DNA of 64,000 nucleotides from Micromonospora sp. MW-13 (GCF_003434305.1 NZ_QKKX01000050.1:1-64000); one strand, 5' to 3'. Shown: positions 33,921 to 41,956, counted from the stretch's first letter. The notes: generated by a model not told the origin, from the letters alone. Made by a program: numbers and translations.

Positions 33921-34699
33921 CGCGGTCCCGGGCACGCGGTGAGCGTGTACTCGCCGTACCCGGCGACCTCGGTGAACCCGAGCCGCTCGTACAGCCGCAG
34001 CGCCGCCACGTTGTCGGCCCGCACGTTCAACGTGACGTGGTCGACGTCGGCGGCCAGCCGCCGGCACAGCGCGGCCACCGCCGCCGCGGCCAAACCCCGC
34101 CCCCGATACCCGGGATGGGTGGTGACGTTGCCCAGCGCCGCCACCCGCCACACCGGGGAGTACACGTGCACCCCGGCCACCGCCACCAGCTCCCCGTCAC
34201 GGCGCACCCCCACGTACCGGCCGGTGTCGAGCATCCTCGGGTCGAACCAGTTGCCCGGGTACGCCACCGCGTACAGCCGCGTCAGCTCCGGCAGGTCGGC
34301 GGCACCCAGCGGCTGCCCCGCACCGGGAACCGCGGCCAGCCGCGCCCGGTCGGTCAGCGCCATCTTCCGGTGCGCGCCGCCGTCGGCGACGCGGAACCAG
34401 CCGGCCAGCACCGGCGCCAAGCCGGGGGACAGGTGCGCGTGCAGCCGCGCCGGCAGCACCGGCGCCAGGTCGGTCAGCAGCGCCGCCAACTCCTCCCGGC
34501 CGGCGGCGTCGGCGAACGCCAGCAGCGTCGGCGGCACCACCGCGTGGTACAGCAGCGCGACCTGCTCGCCGCGGCGGAACCACGACGTGTACGGCCAGAA
34601 GAAGTCGTCCAGGTCACCCAGCTGGTAGGCGTGCAGCGTCGGGTCGCGGCCCAGCAGCCGCCCCAGCAGCATCCGGTCGTGTTCGGCGCGTAACGGCAT
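33917..34699 (-). CDS. GNAT family N-acetyltransferase
   Basis: 260 residues. The C-terminal half is a GNAT domain with the acetyl-CoA motif ALGNVTTHPGYRGRGLAAAAVAAL followed by VTLNVRADNVAALRLYERLGFTEV. The N-terminal half (DRMLLGRLLGRDPTLHAYQLGDLDDFFWPYTSW) is a second, degenerate domain typical of two-domain actinobacterial GNATs. Substrate unknown. It is co-translated with the UPF0104 gene downstream. Confidence 0.85.
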   Translation of the reverse strand: MPLRAEHDRMLLGRLLGRDPTLHAYQLGDLDDFFWPYTSWFRRGEQVALLYHAVVPPTLLAFADAAGREELAALLTDLAPVLPARLHAHLSPGLAPVLAGWFRVADGGAHRKMALTDRARLAAVPGAGQPLGAADLPELTRLYAVAYPGNWFDPRMLDTGRYVGVRRDGELVAVAGVHVYSPVWRVAALGNVTTHPGYRGRGLAAAAVAALCRRLAADVDHVTLNVRADNVAALRLYERLGFTEVAGYGEYTLTACPGPR

Positions 34700-34740
34700 C
34701 CGACGATGATCACATGCCCCGGGCCAGTGCGGTCACCCGC

Positions 34741-35097
34741 TCACGCCCGGCCGCACTCCTCGGCGGGCAGGTTCTCGTGCGCCCACTGGGCCAGGGCGTC
34801 CAACGCCGGCAGCACCGCCGCGCCCCGCTCGGTCAGCTCGTAGCTCACCCCCAGCGGCGGGCCCTGCCGCACCGTGCGGTGCACCAACCCCACCCGGGCC
34901 AGCTCGCCGAGCCGGTCGGACAGCACCGACTCGCTGATCCCCGGTAACGCGCGGGTCAGCTCGGCGAACCCCGCCGGCCCGTGCGCCAGGGTGCCCAGCA
35001 GCACCCCGTTCCACCGCTTGCCGAGGAACGCGAACGCCCGCGTCAGCCCCCCGTCGCAGGACCGGGGAACCTCACCGGTGGGGGAGCGGGGCGTCAT
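34741..35097 (-). CDS. HxlR-type winged-helix regulator
   Basis: 118 residues if started at ATG 35097; GTG 35124 would add nine residues. The HxlR/DUF24 fold is clear: AFAFLGKRWNGVLLGTLAHGPAGFAELTRALPGISESVLSDRLGELARVGLVHRTV, then YELTERGAAVLPALDALAQWA. One Cys near the N-terminus (PRSCDGG) matches the redox-sensing Cys of HypR/YodB-like members. It is divergent from the nitroreductase gene, its likely target, and a palindrome lies between them. Confidence 0.85.
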   Translation of the reverse strand: MTPRSPTGEVPRSCDGGLTRAFAFLGKRWNGVLLGTLAHGPAGFAELTRALPGISESVLSDRLGELARVGLVHRTVRQGPPLGVSYELTERGAAVLPALDALAQWAHENLPAEECGRA

Positions 35098-35144
35098 GAC
35101 CCCAGGATACGTGGCGTTCCGCACGACAAAGCAACTTCGAAAAA

Positions 35145-35157
35145 ACTAGCTGCTAGT
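35145..35157. promoter_or_regulatory. Candidate HxlR operator between divergent genes
   Basis: Perfect ACTAGC-T-GCTAGT palindrome in a locally AT-richer stretch, 48 bp before the HxlR ATG and 42 bp before the nitroreductase ATG. It is well placed to control both genes. Confidence 0.5.
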
Positions 35158-35198
35158 CTCTGAGCAGTTAAGGCCCCCAGGTGCGAAGGAAACCCGAC

Positions 35199-35813
35199 AT
35201 GACCGACACCGCCACGACCGACCTGATCACCCTCGACCCCGCAGCCCAGGCACAACTGTTCACCGACGCACGCACCGCCAACACCTTCACCGACGAACCC
35301 GTCACCGACGCCCAACTGCGCGCCATCTTCGACCTCGCCAAGTACCCGCCCACCGCCGCCAACACCCAACCCCTGCGGGTCCTCTACACCCGCCCCGGCG
35401 AGACCCGCGACCGACTGCTCACCCACATGTCCGAAGGCAACCGCGCCAAGACCGCCACCGCACCCGTCGTGGCCGTCCTCGCCGCCGACACCGACTTCCA
35501 CGAGTTCATCCCACGCGTCTTCCCGATCCGCCCCGAGATGCGCGACGGCCTCGCCGCCGACGCCACCGCCCGCGAAGGCATGGCCCGCTTCAACGCCACC
35601 CTCCAGATCGGCTACTGGCTACTGGCCGTCCGCGCCGCCGGCCTCGCCGCCGGCCCCATGGCCGGCTTCGACGCCGCCGCCCTCGACCGCGACCTCTTCG
35701 CCGACAGCACCTGGCGCTCCCTGCTCGTGGTCAACCTCGGCAAGCCCGGCCCCGACGCCTGGTTCCCCCGCCTGCCCCGCCTCGACTACGACGACATCAC
35801 CCGCCACGCCTGA
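35199..35813 (+). CDS. Nitroreductase-family FMN oxidoreductase (RutE/HadB-like)
   Basis: 204 residues from ATG 35199 with GAAGGA upstream. Signature blocks: LFTDARTANTFTDEPVTDAQL, LAKYPPTAANTQPLRVLYT (FMN-binding) and GYWLLAVRAAGLAAGPMAGFD, ending VNLGKPGPDAWFPRLPRLDYDDI. This is the malonic semialdehyde reductase RutE/nitroreductase subgroup. Physiological substrate unknown; quinone or nitroaromatic detoxification would suit control by an HxlR redox sensor. It stands divergent to that regulator. Confidence 0.88.
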   Translation: MTDTATTDLITLDPAAQAQLFTDARTANTFTDEPVTDAQLRAIFDLAKYPPTAANTQPLRVLYTRPGETRDRLLTHMSEGNRAKTATAPVVAVLAADTDFHEFIPRVFPIRPEMRDGLAADATAREGMARFNATLQIGYWLLAVRAAGLAAGPMAGFDAAALDRDLFADSTWRSLLVVNLGKPGPDAWFPRLPRLDYDDITRHA

Positions 35814-35821
35814 CCAACCCG

Positions 35822-35852
35822 GCCGGCCGGCGCGCGACCCGCGCCGGCCGGC
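35822..35852. terminator. Bidirectional hairpin terminator
   Basis: 12-bp GC stem (35822-35833 with 35841-35852), 7-nt loop, between convergent stops at 35813 and 35856. Confidence 0.65.
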
Positions 35853-35855
35853 ACC

Positions 35856-36629
35856 TCACCACCCCACCCACTCGTCGTAACCCAACTTCACCACCAACGC
35901 CAACACCACCACCAACAACACCACCCGCACGAACCCCGCCCCCCGCCGCAACGCCATCCGCGCCCCCACCACCGCCCCCACCACGTTGCACACCGCCATC
36001 GCCGCGCCCAACAACCACCACACATGACCCGTCGCCGCGAACACCACCAACGCCCCCAGGTTCGTCCCCGCGTTCACCACCTTCGCCATCGCCGAACCAC
36101 CCACGAAGTCCGCGCCCACCAGCGCCGTGAACGCCACCACCAAAAACGTCCCCGTCCCCGGACCGATCAACCCGTCATACGCCGCGATACCCACCCCCGC
36201 CACCACCACCGCCGCCACCACCCGCCCCCGGGTCCGCCGCTGCGGCACCGCCACCACCCCCAACCGCGGCCGCGCCACCACGAACACCGCCACCACCACC
36301 AACACCCCCAACACCACCGGCCGATACGCCGACGCCGGCACCACCCCCGCCAACGCCGCACCCAACCCCGCCGTCACCACCGCCAAACCCGCCGCCGGAC
36401 CCGCCACCCGCCAATCCAGCTTCGTCCGCCGCGCATACGTCACCGCCGCCGTCGCCGTCCCCGCGATCGCCGCCAACTTGTTCGTCCCCAACGCCGTCGC
36501 CACCGGCACCCCCGGCGCCACCAACAACAACGCCGGCAACAACAACAACCCACCACCCCCCACCACAGCATCGACCCAACCGGCCAACACAGCCGCAGCG
36601 AGCAACGTGATCAGCGACGCACCATCCAC
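35856..36629 (-). CDS. TauE/SafE-type sulfite/anion exporter
   Basis: 257 residues from GTG 36629. About eight hydrophobic segments with the family repeats LAGWVDAVVGGGGLLLLPALLL and GTNKLAAIAGTATAAVTY in the first half, and AAYDGLIGPGTGTFLVVAFTALVG and AKVVNAGTNLGALVVF in the second. TauE/SafE proteins move sulfite, sulfoacetate or similar anions. An upstream extension of the open frame is not expected to be coding. A 26-residue ORF lies just upstream on the same strand. Confidence 0.85.
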   Translation of the reverse strand: MDGASLITLLAAAVLAGWVDAVVGGGGLLLLPALLLVAPGVPVATALGTNKLAAIAGTATAAVTYARRTKLDWRVAGPAAGLAVVTAGLGAALAGVVPASAYRPVVLGVLVVVAVFVVARPRLGVVAVPQRRTRGRVVAAVVVAGVGIAAYDGLIGPGTGTFLVVAFTALVGADFVGGSAMAKVVNAGTNLGALVVFAATGHVWWLLGAAMAVCNVVGAVVGARMALRRGAGFVRVVLLVVVLALVVKLGYDEWVGW

Positions 36630-36726
36630 GGCCGGCCATTCTGCCCACCCCACACCCCGCCACCCCACCCGCCGACAACCCGAGTGTCCCGCCTCACCAC
36701 CAGCCCACCCACACCCAATCCCCACG

Positions 36727-36807
36727 TCACCGCCGACGCCGCAACCACACCCCCAGCAAACCCACCGCCACGAACACCACCATCGAACACACCAACACCT
36801 TCAGCAT
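36727..36807 (-). CDS. Putative 26-residue single-helix membrane microprotein
   Basis: ATG 36807 is preceded by GGGAGGG seven bases upstream, the best ribosome site in this neighbourhood. The peptide has one hydrophobic helix (VLVCSMVVFVAVGLLGVWL) and ends in a run of arginines, the positive-inside pattern of a single-span membrane protein. No known family. It sits between the TauE gene and the divergent EEP gene at 36844. Coding status is plausible, not proven. Confidence 0.45.
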   Translation of the reverse strand: MLKVLVCSMVVFVAVGLLGVWLRRRR

Positions 36808-36843
36808 CCGGCAACCCTCCCACGACCCACGTAGGGTAAAAAG

Positions 36844-37614
36844 GTGCGCCTGGCCACCTTCAACCTGCTCCACGGCCGATCCCTCACCGACGGACTCGTC
36901 GACCCCGACCGGCTCACCGCCGCCGTCACCACCCTCGACGCCGACATCCTCGCCCTACAGGAAGTCGACCGCGACCAGACCCGCAGCGGCAACCTCGACC
37001 TCACCACCATCGCCGCCCGCGCCCTCAACGCCCCCGAACACCGCTTCGCCGCCGCCGTCGTCGGCACCCCCGGCGAACAGTTCCGCCCCCTACGCCACGA
37101 CGACGACGGACACGGCGAACCCTGCTACGGCATCGGCCTGGTCACCCGCCACCCCGTCCGCACCTGGCAGGTCACCCGCCTCAAACCCGCCCCCGTCCGC
37201 TCACCCGTCTACGTACCCGGCCCCGGCGGCGGCCTCATCCTCCTCGAAGACGAACCCCGCGTCGTCCTCGCCGCCGTCCTCGACACCCCCCACGGCGACA
37301 TCACCGTCGCCGCCACCCACCTGTCCTTCGTCCCCGGCTGGAACATCCACCAACTCCGCCAGACCGTCCGCGCCCTACGCGCCCTACCCGCCCCCCGCAT
37401 CCTCCTCGGCGACCTCAACCTCCCCGCCGGCCCCGCCCGACTCATCTCCGGCTGGACCCCCCTCGGCCGCCGCCCCACCTACCCCGCCGCCCAACCCCGC
37501 GTCCAACTCGACCACATCCTCGCCGACCGCCACCACCTCCCACCCGTCACCGCCGTCACCACCCCCGCCTCCACCATCTCCGACCACCGCCCCCTCGTCG
37601 TCGACCTCGGCTGA
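36844..37614 (+). CDS. Endonuclease/exonuclease/phosphatase (EEP) family hydrolase
   Basis: 256 residues from GTG 36844. EEP signature: ATFNLLHGRS, LALQEVDRDQTRSG (metal Glu), VAATHLSFVPGWNIHQLRQTVRAL, ILLGDLNLPAG and the C-terminal ISDHRPLVVDLG (catalytic Asp-His). Family members cleave phosphodiesters in DNA, inositol phosphates or sphingolipids. No signal peptide is visible, so it is probably cytoplasmic; substrate unknown. Confidence 0.88.
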   Translation: MRLATFNLLHGRSLTDGLVDPDRLTAAVTTLDADILALQEVDRDQTRSGNLDLTTIAARALNAPEHRFAAAVVGTPGEQFRPLRHDDDGHGEPCYGIGLVTRHPVRTWQVTRLKPAPVRSPVYVPGPGGGLILLEDEPRVVLAAVLDTPHGDITVAATHLSFVPGWNIHQLRQTVRALRALPAPRILLGDLNLPAGPARLISGWTPLGRRPTYPAAQPRVQLDHILADRHHLPPVTAVTTPASTISDHRPLVVDLG

Positions 37615-37776
37615 TCTAGACGTCGGGCGGGGCAAGCGGCGGGTCACCCACCACGAAGATCGATGGGCCCTAGCGTTGGTTCTTCGCTGGACGCTACGGG
37701 CGGGCCCCTCGGGCACGACCATCGTCACCACGGCAGCAACAGACGCACCCGAAGAAACCCACCCGCCGCCCCGAAC

Positions 37777-38676
37777 TCAGCCCCGCCCGGCCACCCGCCG
37801 CGCCGCCGCCACCGCGTTACGGAACAACATCGCCACCGTCGTCGGCCCCACCCCACCGACCCTCGGCGTGATCGCCCCCGCCACCCGCGCACACGACTCG
37901 TCCACATCCGGCAGCAACCGCCGACCCTCATACCGCACCCCACCACCGACCACCACCGCACCCGCACGCACATGCTCCGGACGCACGATCCCCGGCACCC
38001 CCGCCGCCGCCACCAGGATCTCCGCCCGCCGCGTGTACCGCGGCCAGTCCGCCACCCCCGTGTGCACCACCGTCACCGCCGCGTTCGCCGTCGGCCGCTT
38101 CTGCGCCAACAACATCGCCAACGGCCGCCCCAACGTCGCACCCCGACCCAGCACCACCACCTCACGCCCCGCCACCGGCACCCCGTGGAACGCCAACAAC
38201 GCCTCGATCCCCGCCGGAGTACAGGGCAACGGACCCGGCAACCCCAACGCCAACCGCCCCATGTTCACCGGATGCATCCCATCGACATCCTTGTCCGGAT
38301 CCAGCACCTGCAACGCCCGGTCGTAGTCCAGGTGCCCCGGAATCGGATGCTGCACCAACACCCCGTGCACACCCGCGTCGGAATTGAACTCCTCGACCAC
38401 CCGGTGCAGATCCGCCTGCGACGCCGACGCCGGCAGATGCACGTGCGGCGACGCGAACCCCAACTCCGCCGCCTGCCGCTGCTTGATCCGGATGTACCCG
38501 GCACTCGCGCCGTCGTCGCCCACCAACACCGTCGCCAACGACGGCGTCACCCCTGCCGCCCGCAACGCCGCGACCTCCGCCGCCACCTCACCCAGCACCT
38601 GCTGCGCCACCGGCGCACCCGGCAACAACCGCGCCGTACCCGACGCCTGCGCGCTCACCACAGAAGAAGAGGACAT
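37777..38676 (-). CDS. folD: Bifunctional methylenetetrahydrofolate dehydrogenase/cyclohydrolase
   Basis: 299 residues from ATG 38676. Interconverts methylene-, methenyl- and formyl-tetrahydrofolate with NADP. Catalytic landmarks: GYIRIK (Tyr and Lys), VLVQHPIPGHLD (Gln) and KDVDGMHPVN (Asp). The cofactor motif is GRGATLGRPLAMLL, replacing the usual GRSxxVGxP, and LPLP is HPIP. The protein is therefore a divergent FolD and may be a second copy. The end of the recombinase gene overlaps its first 22 bases. Confidence 0.87.
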   Translation of the reverse strand: MSSSSVVSAQASGTARLLPGAPVAQQVLGEVAAEVAALRAAGVTPSLATVLVGDDGASAGYIRIKQRQAAELGFASPHVHLPASASQADLHRVVEEFNSDAGVHGVLVQHPIPGHLDYDRALQVLDPDKDVDGMHPVNMGRLALGLPGPLPCTPAGIEALLAFHGVPVAGREVVVLGRGATLGRPLAMLLAQKRPTANAAVTVVHTGVADWPRYTRRAEILVAAAGVPGIVRPEHVRAGAVVVGGGVRYEGRRLLPDVDESCARVAGAITPRVGGVGPTTVAMLFRNAVAAARRVAGRG

Positions 38677-39812
38677 GGCACCACCTCGCCCGCGGGAGCC
38701 CAGGCGGACGACCCCCACGGCGAGCTCCCCGATGGTCGATCCCATCCCCGGTGCCGCCAGTCGCGTACCCCGCCACCCTGCCACACCCACCGGTCACCCC
38801 GCCGACCCCGCCCCGCCCCCTCCACCCGCACCAACCCCACCAACGCCCGGTTGGTGCGGTTCGACCGCACCGCCGCCCGCTGCTGACCCGCCGTCACCTC
38901 GATGTACGTCTGCGACGACGCCAACGACGCATGCCCCAGCAACCGCATGATCTCCGCCGCGCTCGCCCCGTCCTCCGCCAACCGCGTCGCGAACGTGTGC
39001 CGCAGCGCATGCAGCTGCGCACCGCGCGGCACCCGGTCGCTCACCCCCGCCCGCCGATAACAGGACTCCACCAGATACTGCAGGCCACCCCGGCGCAGCG
39101 GCTCGCCCCGCCGATCCACCAGCAGCGCCGAGTCCGGCCGCACCGACCGCGACCCGAACCGCCGGACCCGGCTGTCCAGGTACGCCACCAGCACCCGATC
39201 CAACTCCGGCTCGATCGGCACCACCCGCGGCCGGCCACCCTTGCCCGCCACGTCCACCCGGCGCTCACCGGGCCGCCCGGTCAGCGACGCCACCCGCAGC
39301 GCCAACAACTCCGACAGGCGAAGCCCCGCGCACAGCGCCAACGCCAGCACCGCCACGTCCCGTTCCGGCCACGGGTCGCGCTGCCGACCGTCCTCCCGGG
39401 ACACCGCCGCGAGCAGCTGCTCCGGGGTGTCCTCGCCCCGCAGCGGCTTCGGCTGGGGGAGCGGGGCGCGGGGCCGGTCCACCGCCGGCATCGGGTTGCC
39501 CGCCACCACCCCCTCGGCGACCAGGAACGAGAAGAAGCTGTTCCACGTCGACCAGGCGCGGTGCACCGAGGCGACGGCGCGGGGAGCGGCGAACCGGGCG
39601 AACGCGGCCCGCATGACCCTGGGGGAGAGGGCCGCGACTGGGAGCGCGTCCGGCGGCAGGGGAGGGGCGATGGTCTCGCCGGCCAGGGCCGCCACCGCGC
39701 GCAGGTCCCGGCGGTACGCCTCCAGCGTGTGCGGGGACGGCTTGCGGGTGGCTCGGGCGGTCAGGAACTCCTCGATCAACGAGCGCACCGATTCGTCCTG
39801 TTTATCATGCAT
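38655..39812 (-). CDS. XerC/XerD-like tyrosine recombinase
   Basis: 385 residues from ATG 39812. An N-terminal core-binding domain (about 10-105) precedes the catalytic domain with R165, K191, H268-x2-R271 (HALRH), H294 and nucleophile Y303 (LGHASLASSQTYIEV). The residues after ~325 are a Trp/Gly/Arg-rich tail not seen in XerC or XerD, and the frame runs over the folD start. The ATG lies inside a perfect 10-bp inverted repeat. A dif-like sequence is 330 bp upstream. It could be a chromosomal Xer protein or an element integrase. Confidence 0.85.
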   Translation of the reverse strand: MHDKQDESVRSLIEEFLTARATRKPSPHTLEAYRRDLRAVAALAGETIAPPLPPDALPVAALSPRVMRAAFARFAAPRAVASVHRAWSTWNSFFSFLVAEGVVAGNPMPAVDRPRAPLPQPKPLRGEDTPEQLLAAVSREDGRQRDPWPERDVAVLALALCAGLRLSELLALRVASLTGRPGERRVDVAGKGGRPRVVPIEPELDRVLVAYLDSRVRRFGSRSVRPDSALLVDRRGEPLRRGGLQYLVESCYRRAGVSDRVPRGAQLHALRHTFATRLAEDGASAAEIMRLLGHASLASSQTYIEVTAGQQRAAVRSNRTNRALVGLVRVEGAGRGRRGDRWVWQGGGVRDWRHRGWDRPSGSSPWGSSAWAPAGEVVPCPLLLW

Positions 39813-39830
39813 AAGGGATATTATGCATGA
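39805..39830. promoter_or_regulatory. Perfect 10-6-10 inverted repeat covering the recombinase start codon
   Basis: TCATGCATAA, 6 nt, TTATGCATGA; strongly AT-rich against the local background. The ATG of the recombinase is in the left arm. It could be an operator for autoregulation, a recombination half-site pair, or an RNA hairpin hiding the start codon. Confidence 0.6.
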
Positions 39831-40141
39831 TTTTCGGGTTGTCGGCGACCTCAGAGAAGGGGATGGGGCCTACCCGCAGCGACCCTTCCCGGATCAGGCC
39901 GGGGCTCGTTCAGGTAGGTGAGGACGGCGCGGACGCGGCGGCTGGAGTCGTCGTCGGGGATGCGAGCTTGCCGAACATGGAGGTGGCGGTAGCTGGCCCT
40001 GCCGCTCATCAGCAGGGCCGCCCGGAGTCAGGGGTGTTGGGAAGTGCCGAGCCAGGGCGTTGGGACGTGCCGGCAGGAACTCCAGAGTCGGGCACGGTGG
40101 CCCATGAGCGTGGCCGACACGGCGGAGGGGGCGAGGTGGCT
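39831..40141. other. Non-coding or degraded stretch upstream of recombinase
   Basis: No convincing gene. A 52-residue minus-strand ORF (39851-40009) reads SYRHLHVRQARIPDDDSSRRVRAVLTYLNE, which looks like a protein fragment but has no recognisable family and is preceded by stops. The overall impression is of decayed DNA left by insertion or excision. Confidence 0.35.
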
Positions 40142-40174
40142 ACTTGACATAATGTAGATTATCGAATCGGCGAA
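40142..40174. other. dif-like (Xer recombination) sequence with a 5-nt insertion
   Basis: ACTTGACATAATGT-AG-ATTATCG matches, in reverse complement, 23 consecutive positions of the actinobacterial dif consensus as I recall it (ending ACATTATGTCAAGT). The XerC-side arm then carries five extra bases (AATCG) before GCGAA. This is either the chromosome dif with a mutated arm, or a hybrid site left by an element that integrates at dif. Confidence 0.5.
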
Positions 40175-40263
40175 CGAGAGTGCCGTGAGCTGCAAGGACT
40201 CCCGCCCGAAGGCAATTCAGCCACTCGCGCGGCTGCGCCCGTGGCGGGGCCCCACCTGGCTTA

Positions 40264-40343
40264 CCTCACCCCGGTGATCATGGAGTTATTGCCACGACAC
40301 GCCCAGACTCAATGGCAATAACTCCATGATCACCGGGGTGAGG
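40264..40343. repeat. 31-bp perfect inverted repeat with 18-nt loop
   Basis: Left arm 40264-40294 and right arm 40313-40343 are exact reverse complements. The arms carry an AT-rich centre (GTGATCATGGAGTTATTGCC) unlike neighbouring coding DNA. The right arm ends where the recognisable MFS transporter sequence begins, so the N-terminus of that gene was lost at this repeat. The form resembles a MITE- or REP-type palindromic unit. Confidence 0.75.
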
Positions 40344-40351
40344 CAACCAGC

Positions 40352-41634
40352 GTGTACAAGAACTCGCTGATCGCCCACTTCGACGCGAGCCAGACGGCTA
40401 TCGGGGTGATCTTCAGCATGGCGATCGTGATGCTGGGGTTGTCGGCGGCGGTGGCCGGTACGTGGGGGCAACGGTCCGCGTAAGGCGATGTTCGTCTCGG
40501 CGTGCTTCTGGGCGGCGGGGTTCCTGGTCGGTGCGGTGGGGATCGCGACGGAGCAGTTGTGGCTGCTGTACGTGGGGTACGGGCTGCTGGGCGGGATCGG
40601 TTTGGGGATCGGCTACATCTCCCCCGTGTCGACGTTGATCAAGTGGTTTCCGGACCGGCCGGGCCTGGCTACCGGGTTGGCGATCATGGGGTTCGGGGGT
40701 GGCGCGATGGTGGCCTCTCCCCTGTCCCGGCAGCTGTTGTCGCTCTACGACCTCGGGCTACGACCCGGACGCCGTCGCGGGCGCAACGGCGTCGGGGGAC
40801 GGCGATGGTGTGGCTGTTCGTGACGCTGGGCGTCGGCTACTTCGTGATCATGATGTTCGGGGTGGCGAACGTGCGGGTGCCGGCGGCGGACTGGCGGCCG
40901 GCGGGGTTCGAACCGGCGCGGGCGACGGCGAGGCCGATGGTCACCACAGCGAGCGTGTCGGCGGCGAACGCAGTGCGGACGCGGCAGTTCTGGTTGCTGT
41001 GGGTGGTGTTGTCTGCAACGTGACGGCCGGGATCGGGATTCTGGAGCAGGCGAGTCCGATGATCCAGGACTTCTTCCGTGAGGAGGGCGCGGCGGCGGTG
41101 TCGGTGGCGGCGGCGGGCGGTTTCGTGGGGCTGCTGTCGCTGTTCAACATGGGTGGCCGGTTCGTGTGGTCGTCGGCGTCGGACATGATCGGCCGTAAGC
41201 CGGTGTACGTGCTGTACCTGGGTGTGGGGATCGTGTTGTACCTGCTGCTGGCGTTGTTCGGGCAGGTGGCGACGGCGCTGTTCGTGTTGTTGGCGTGCGT
41301 GATCGTGTCGTTCTACGGGGGCGGGTTCGCCAGGATGCCGGCGTACCTGCGGGACCTGTTCGGCACGTACCAGGTGGGGGCGATCCACGGCCGGGTGTTG
41401 ACGGCGTGGTCGGCGGCGGGGTTCGCCGGTCCGTTGATCATCAACGGGTTCCTCGACGCGAAGGGAGCGCGGGGGACGCTGACGGCGGCCGGGTACCGGC
41501 CGGCGCTGTTGACGATGGTGGGGGTGCTGGCGGTGGGGTTCGTGGCGAACCTGCTGGTGCGGCCGGTGCCGGAACGGTTTTACGAGCTGGCGCCCGCTGG
41601 TTCGGGCGGGGTGCACGGAGGGATAGCGCGATGA
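40352..41634 (+). pseudogene. Degraded OFA-family MFS transporter (oxalate/formate antiporter-like)
   Basis: Transporter sequence is recognisable across three frames: SLIAHFDASQTAIGVIFSMAI (frame of 40352), then MFVSACFWAAGFLVG...YISPVSTLIKWFPDRPGLATG (frame of 40488), GYDPDAVAG, VWLFVTLGVGYFVIMMFGVANV, and finally NVTAGIGILEQASPMIQDFF... to the stop at 41634. At least four frameshifts (near 40470, 40760, 40800 and 41010) break it, and the first ~50 residues are absent, cut at the 31-bp inverted repeat. It cannot make a full transporter. The downstream small-subunit ORF is intact. Confidence 0.85.
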
Positions 41635-41753
41635 GCAACGGTTCGTCCGGGCAGACCGGCCGGTTGTGGATCTCCTGGTTGCTGGTGGGTGCGCTGCTGG
41701 GGTACGGGGTGGTGCAGACGGTGCTGACGGCGGCGAACCTGTTCACGGGCTGA
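41631..41753 (+). CDS. MFS transporter small subunit-like peptide
   Basis: 40 residues with one membrane helix (LWISWLLVGALLGYGVVQTVLTAANLF). Short ORFs of this kind regularly follow OFA-type MFS genes in actinomycetes and are annotated as a small subunit. It overlaps the end of the MFS pseudogene by 4 nt (ATGA), preserving the original coupling, but its partner is now broken. Confidence 0.6.
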   Translation: MSNGSSGQTGRLWISWLLVGALLGYGVVQTVLTAANLFTG

Positions 41754-41956
41754 GGGGCACCGACGGGGTACGTACGTGGTGACCGGGGCTGCCTCGGGCA
41801 ACGGACGACTGGCCCGCCTCGACGGGCCCGGCCGGGGTGATTCGCTACGTGCGGCGCGTCGAGGAATGGCGGGCCCGTCACTGACCTGGCGTGTCGGTCC
41901 CGGGGCTTCTCCCGCAGGTCGCCCGTCCGTGGCTTCCAGCCCCAGGACGAAAGGTG

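Noticed and set aside
40145..40165. TTGACA in the dif-like region as a promoter -35 box
   Set aside because: It falls inside the dif-like match, no -10 box is appropriately spaced, and no intact gene follows.
40264..40343. The 31-bp inverted repeat as an ordinary terminator
   Set aside because: It is far longer than the 11-21 bp terminators seen elsewhere, follows no gene end, and marks the truncation point of a transporter; a mobile palindromic unit fits better, though not proven.
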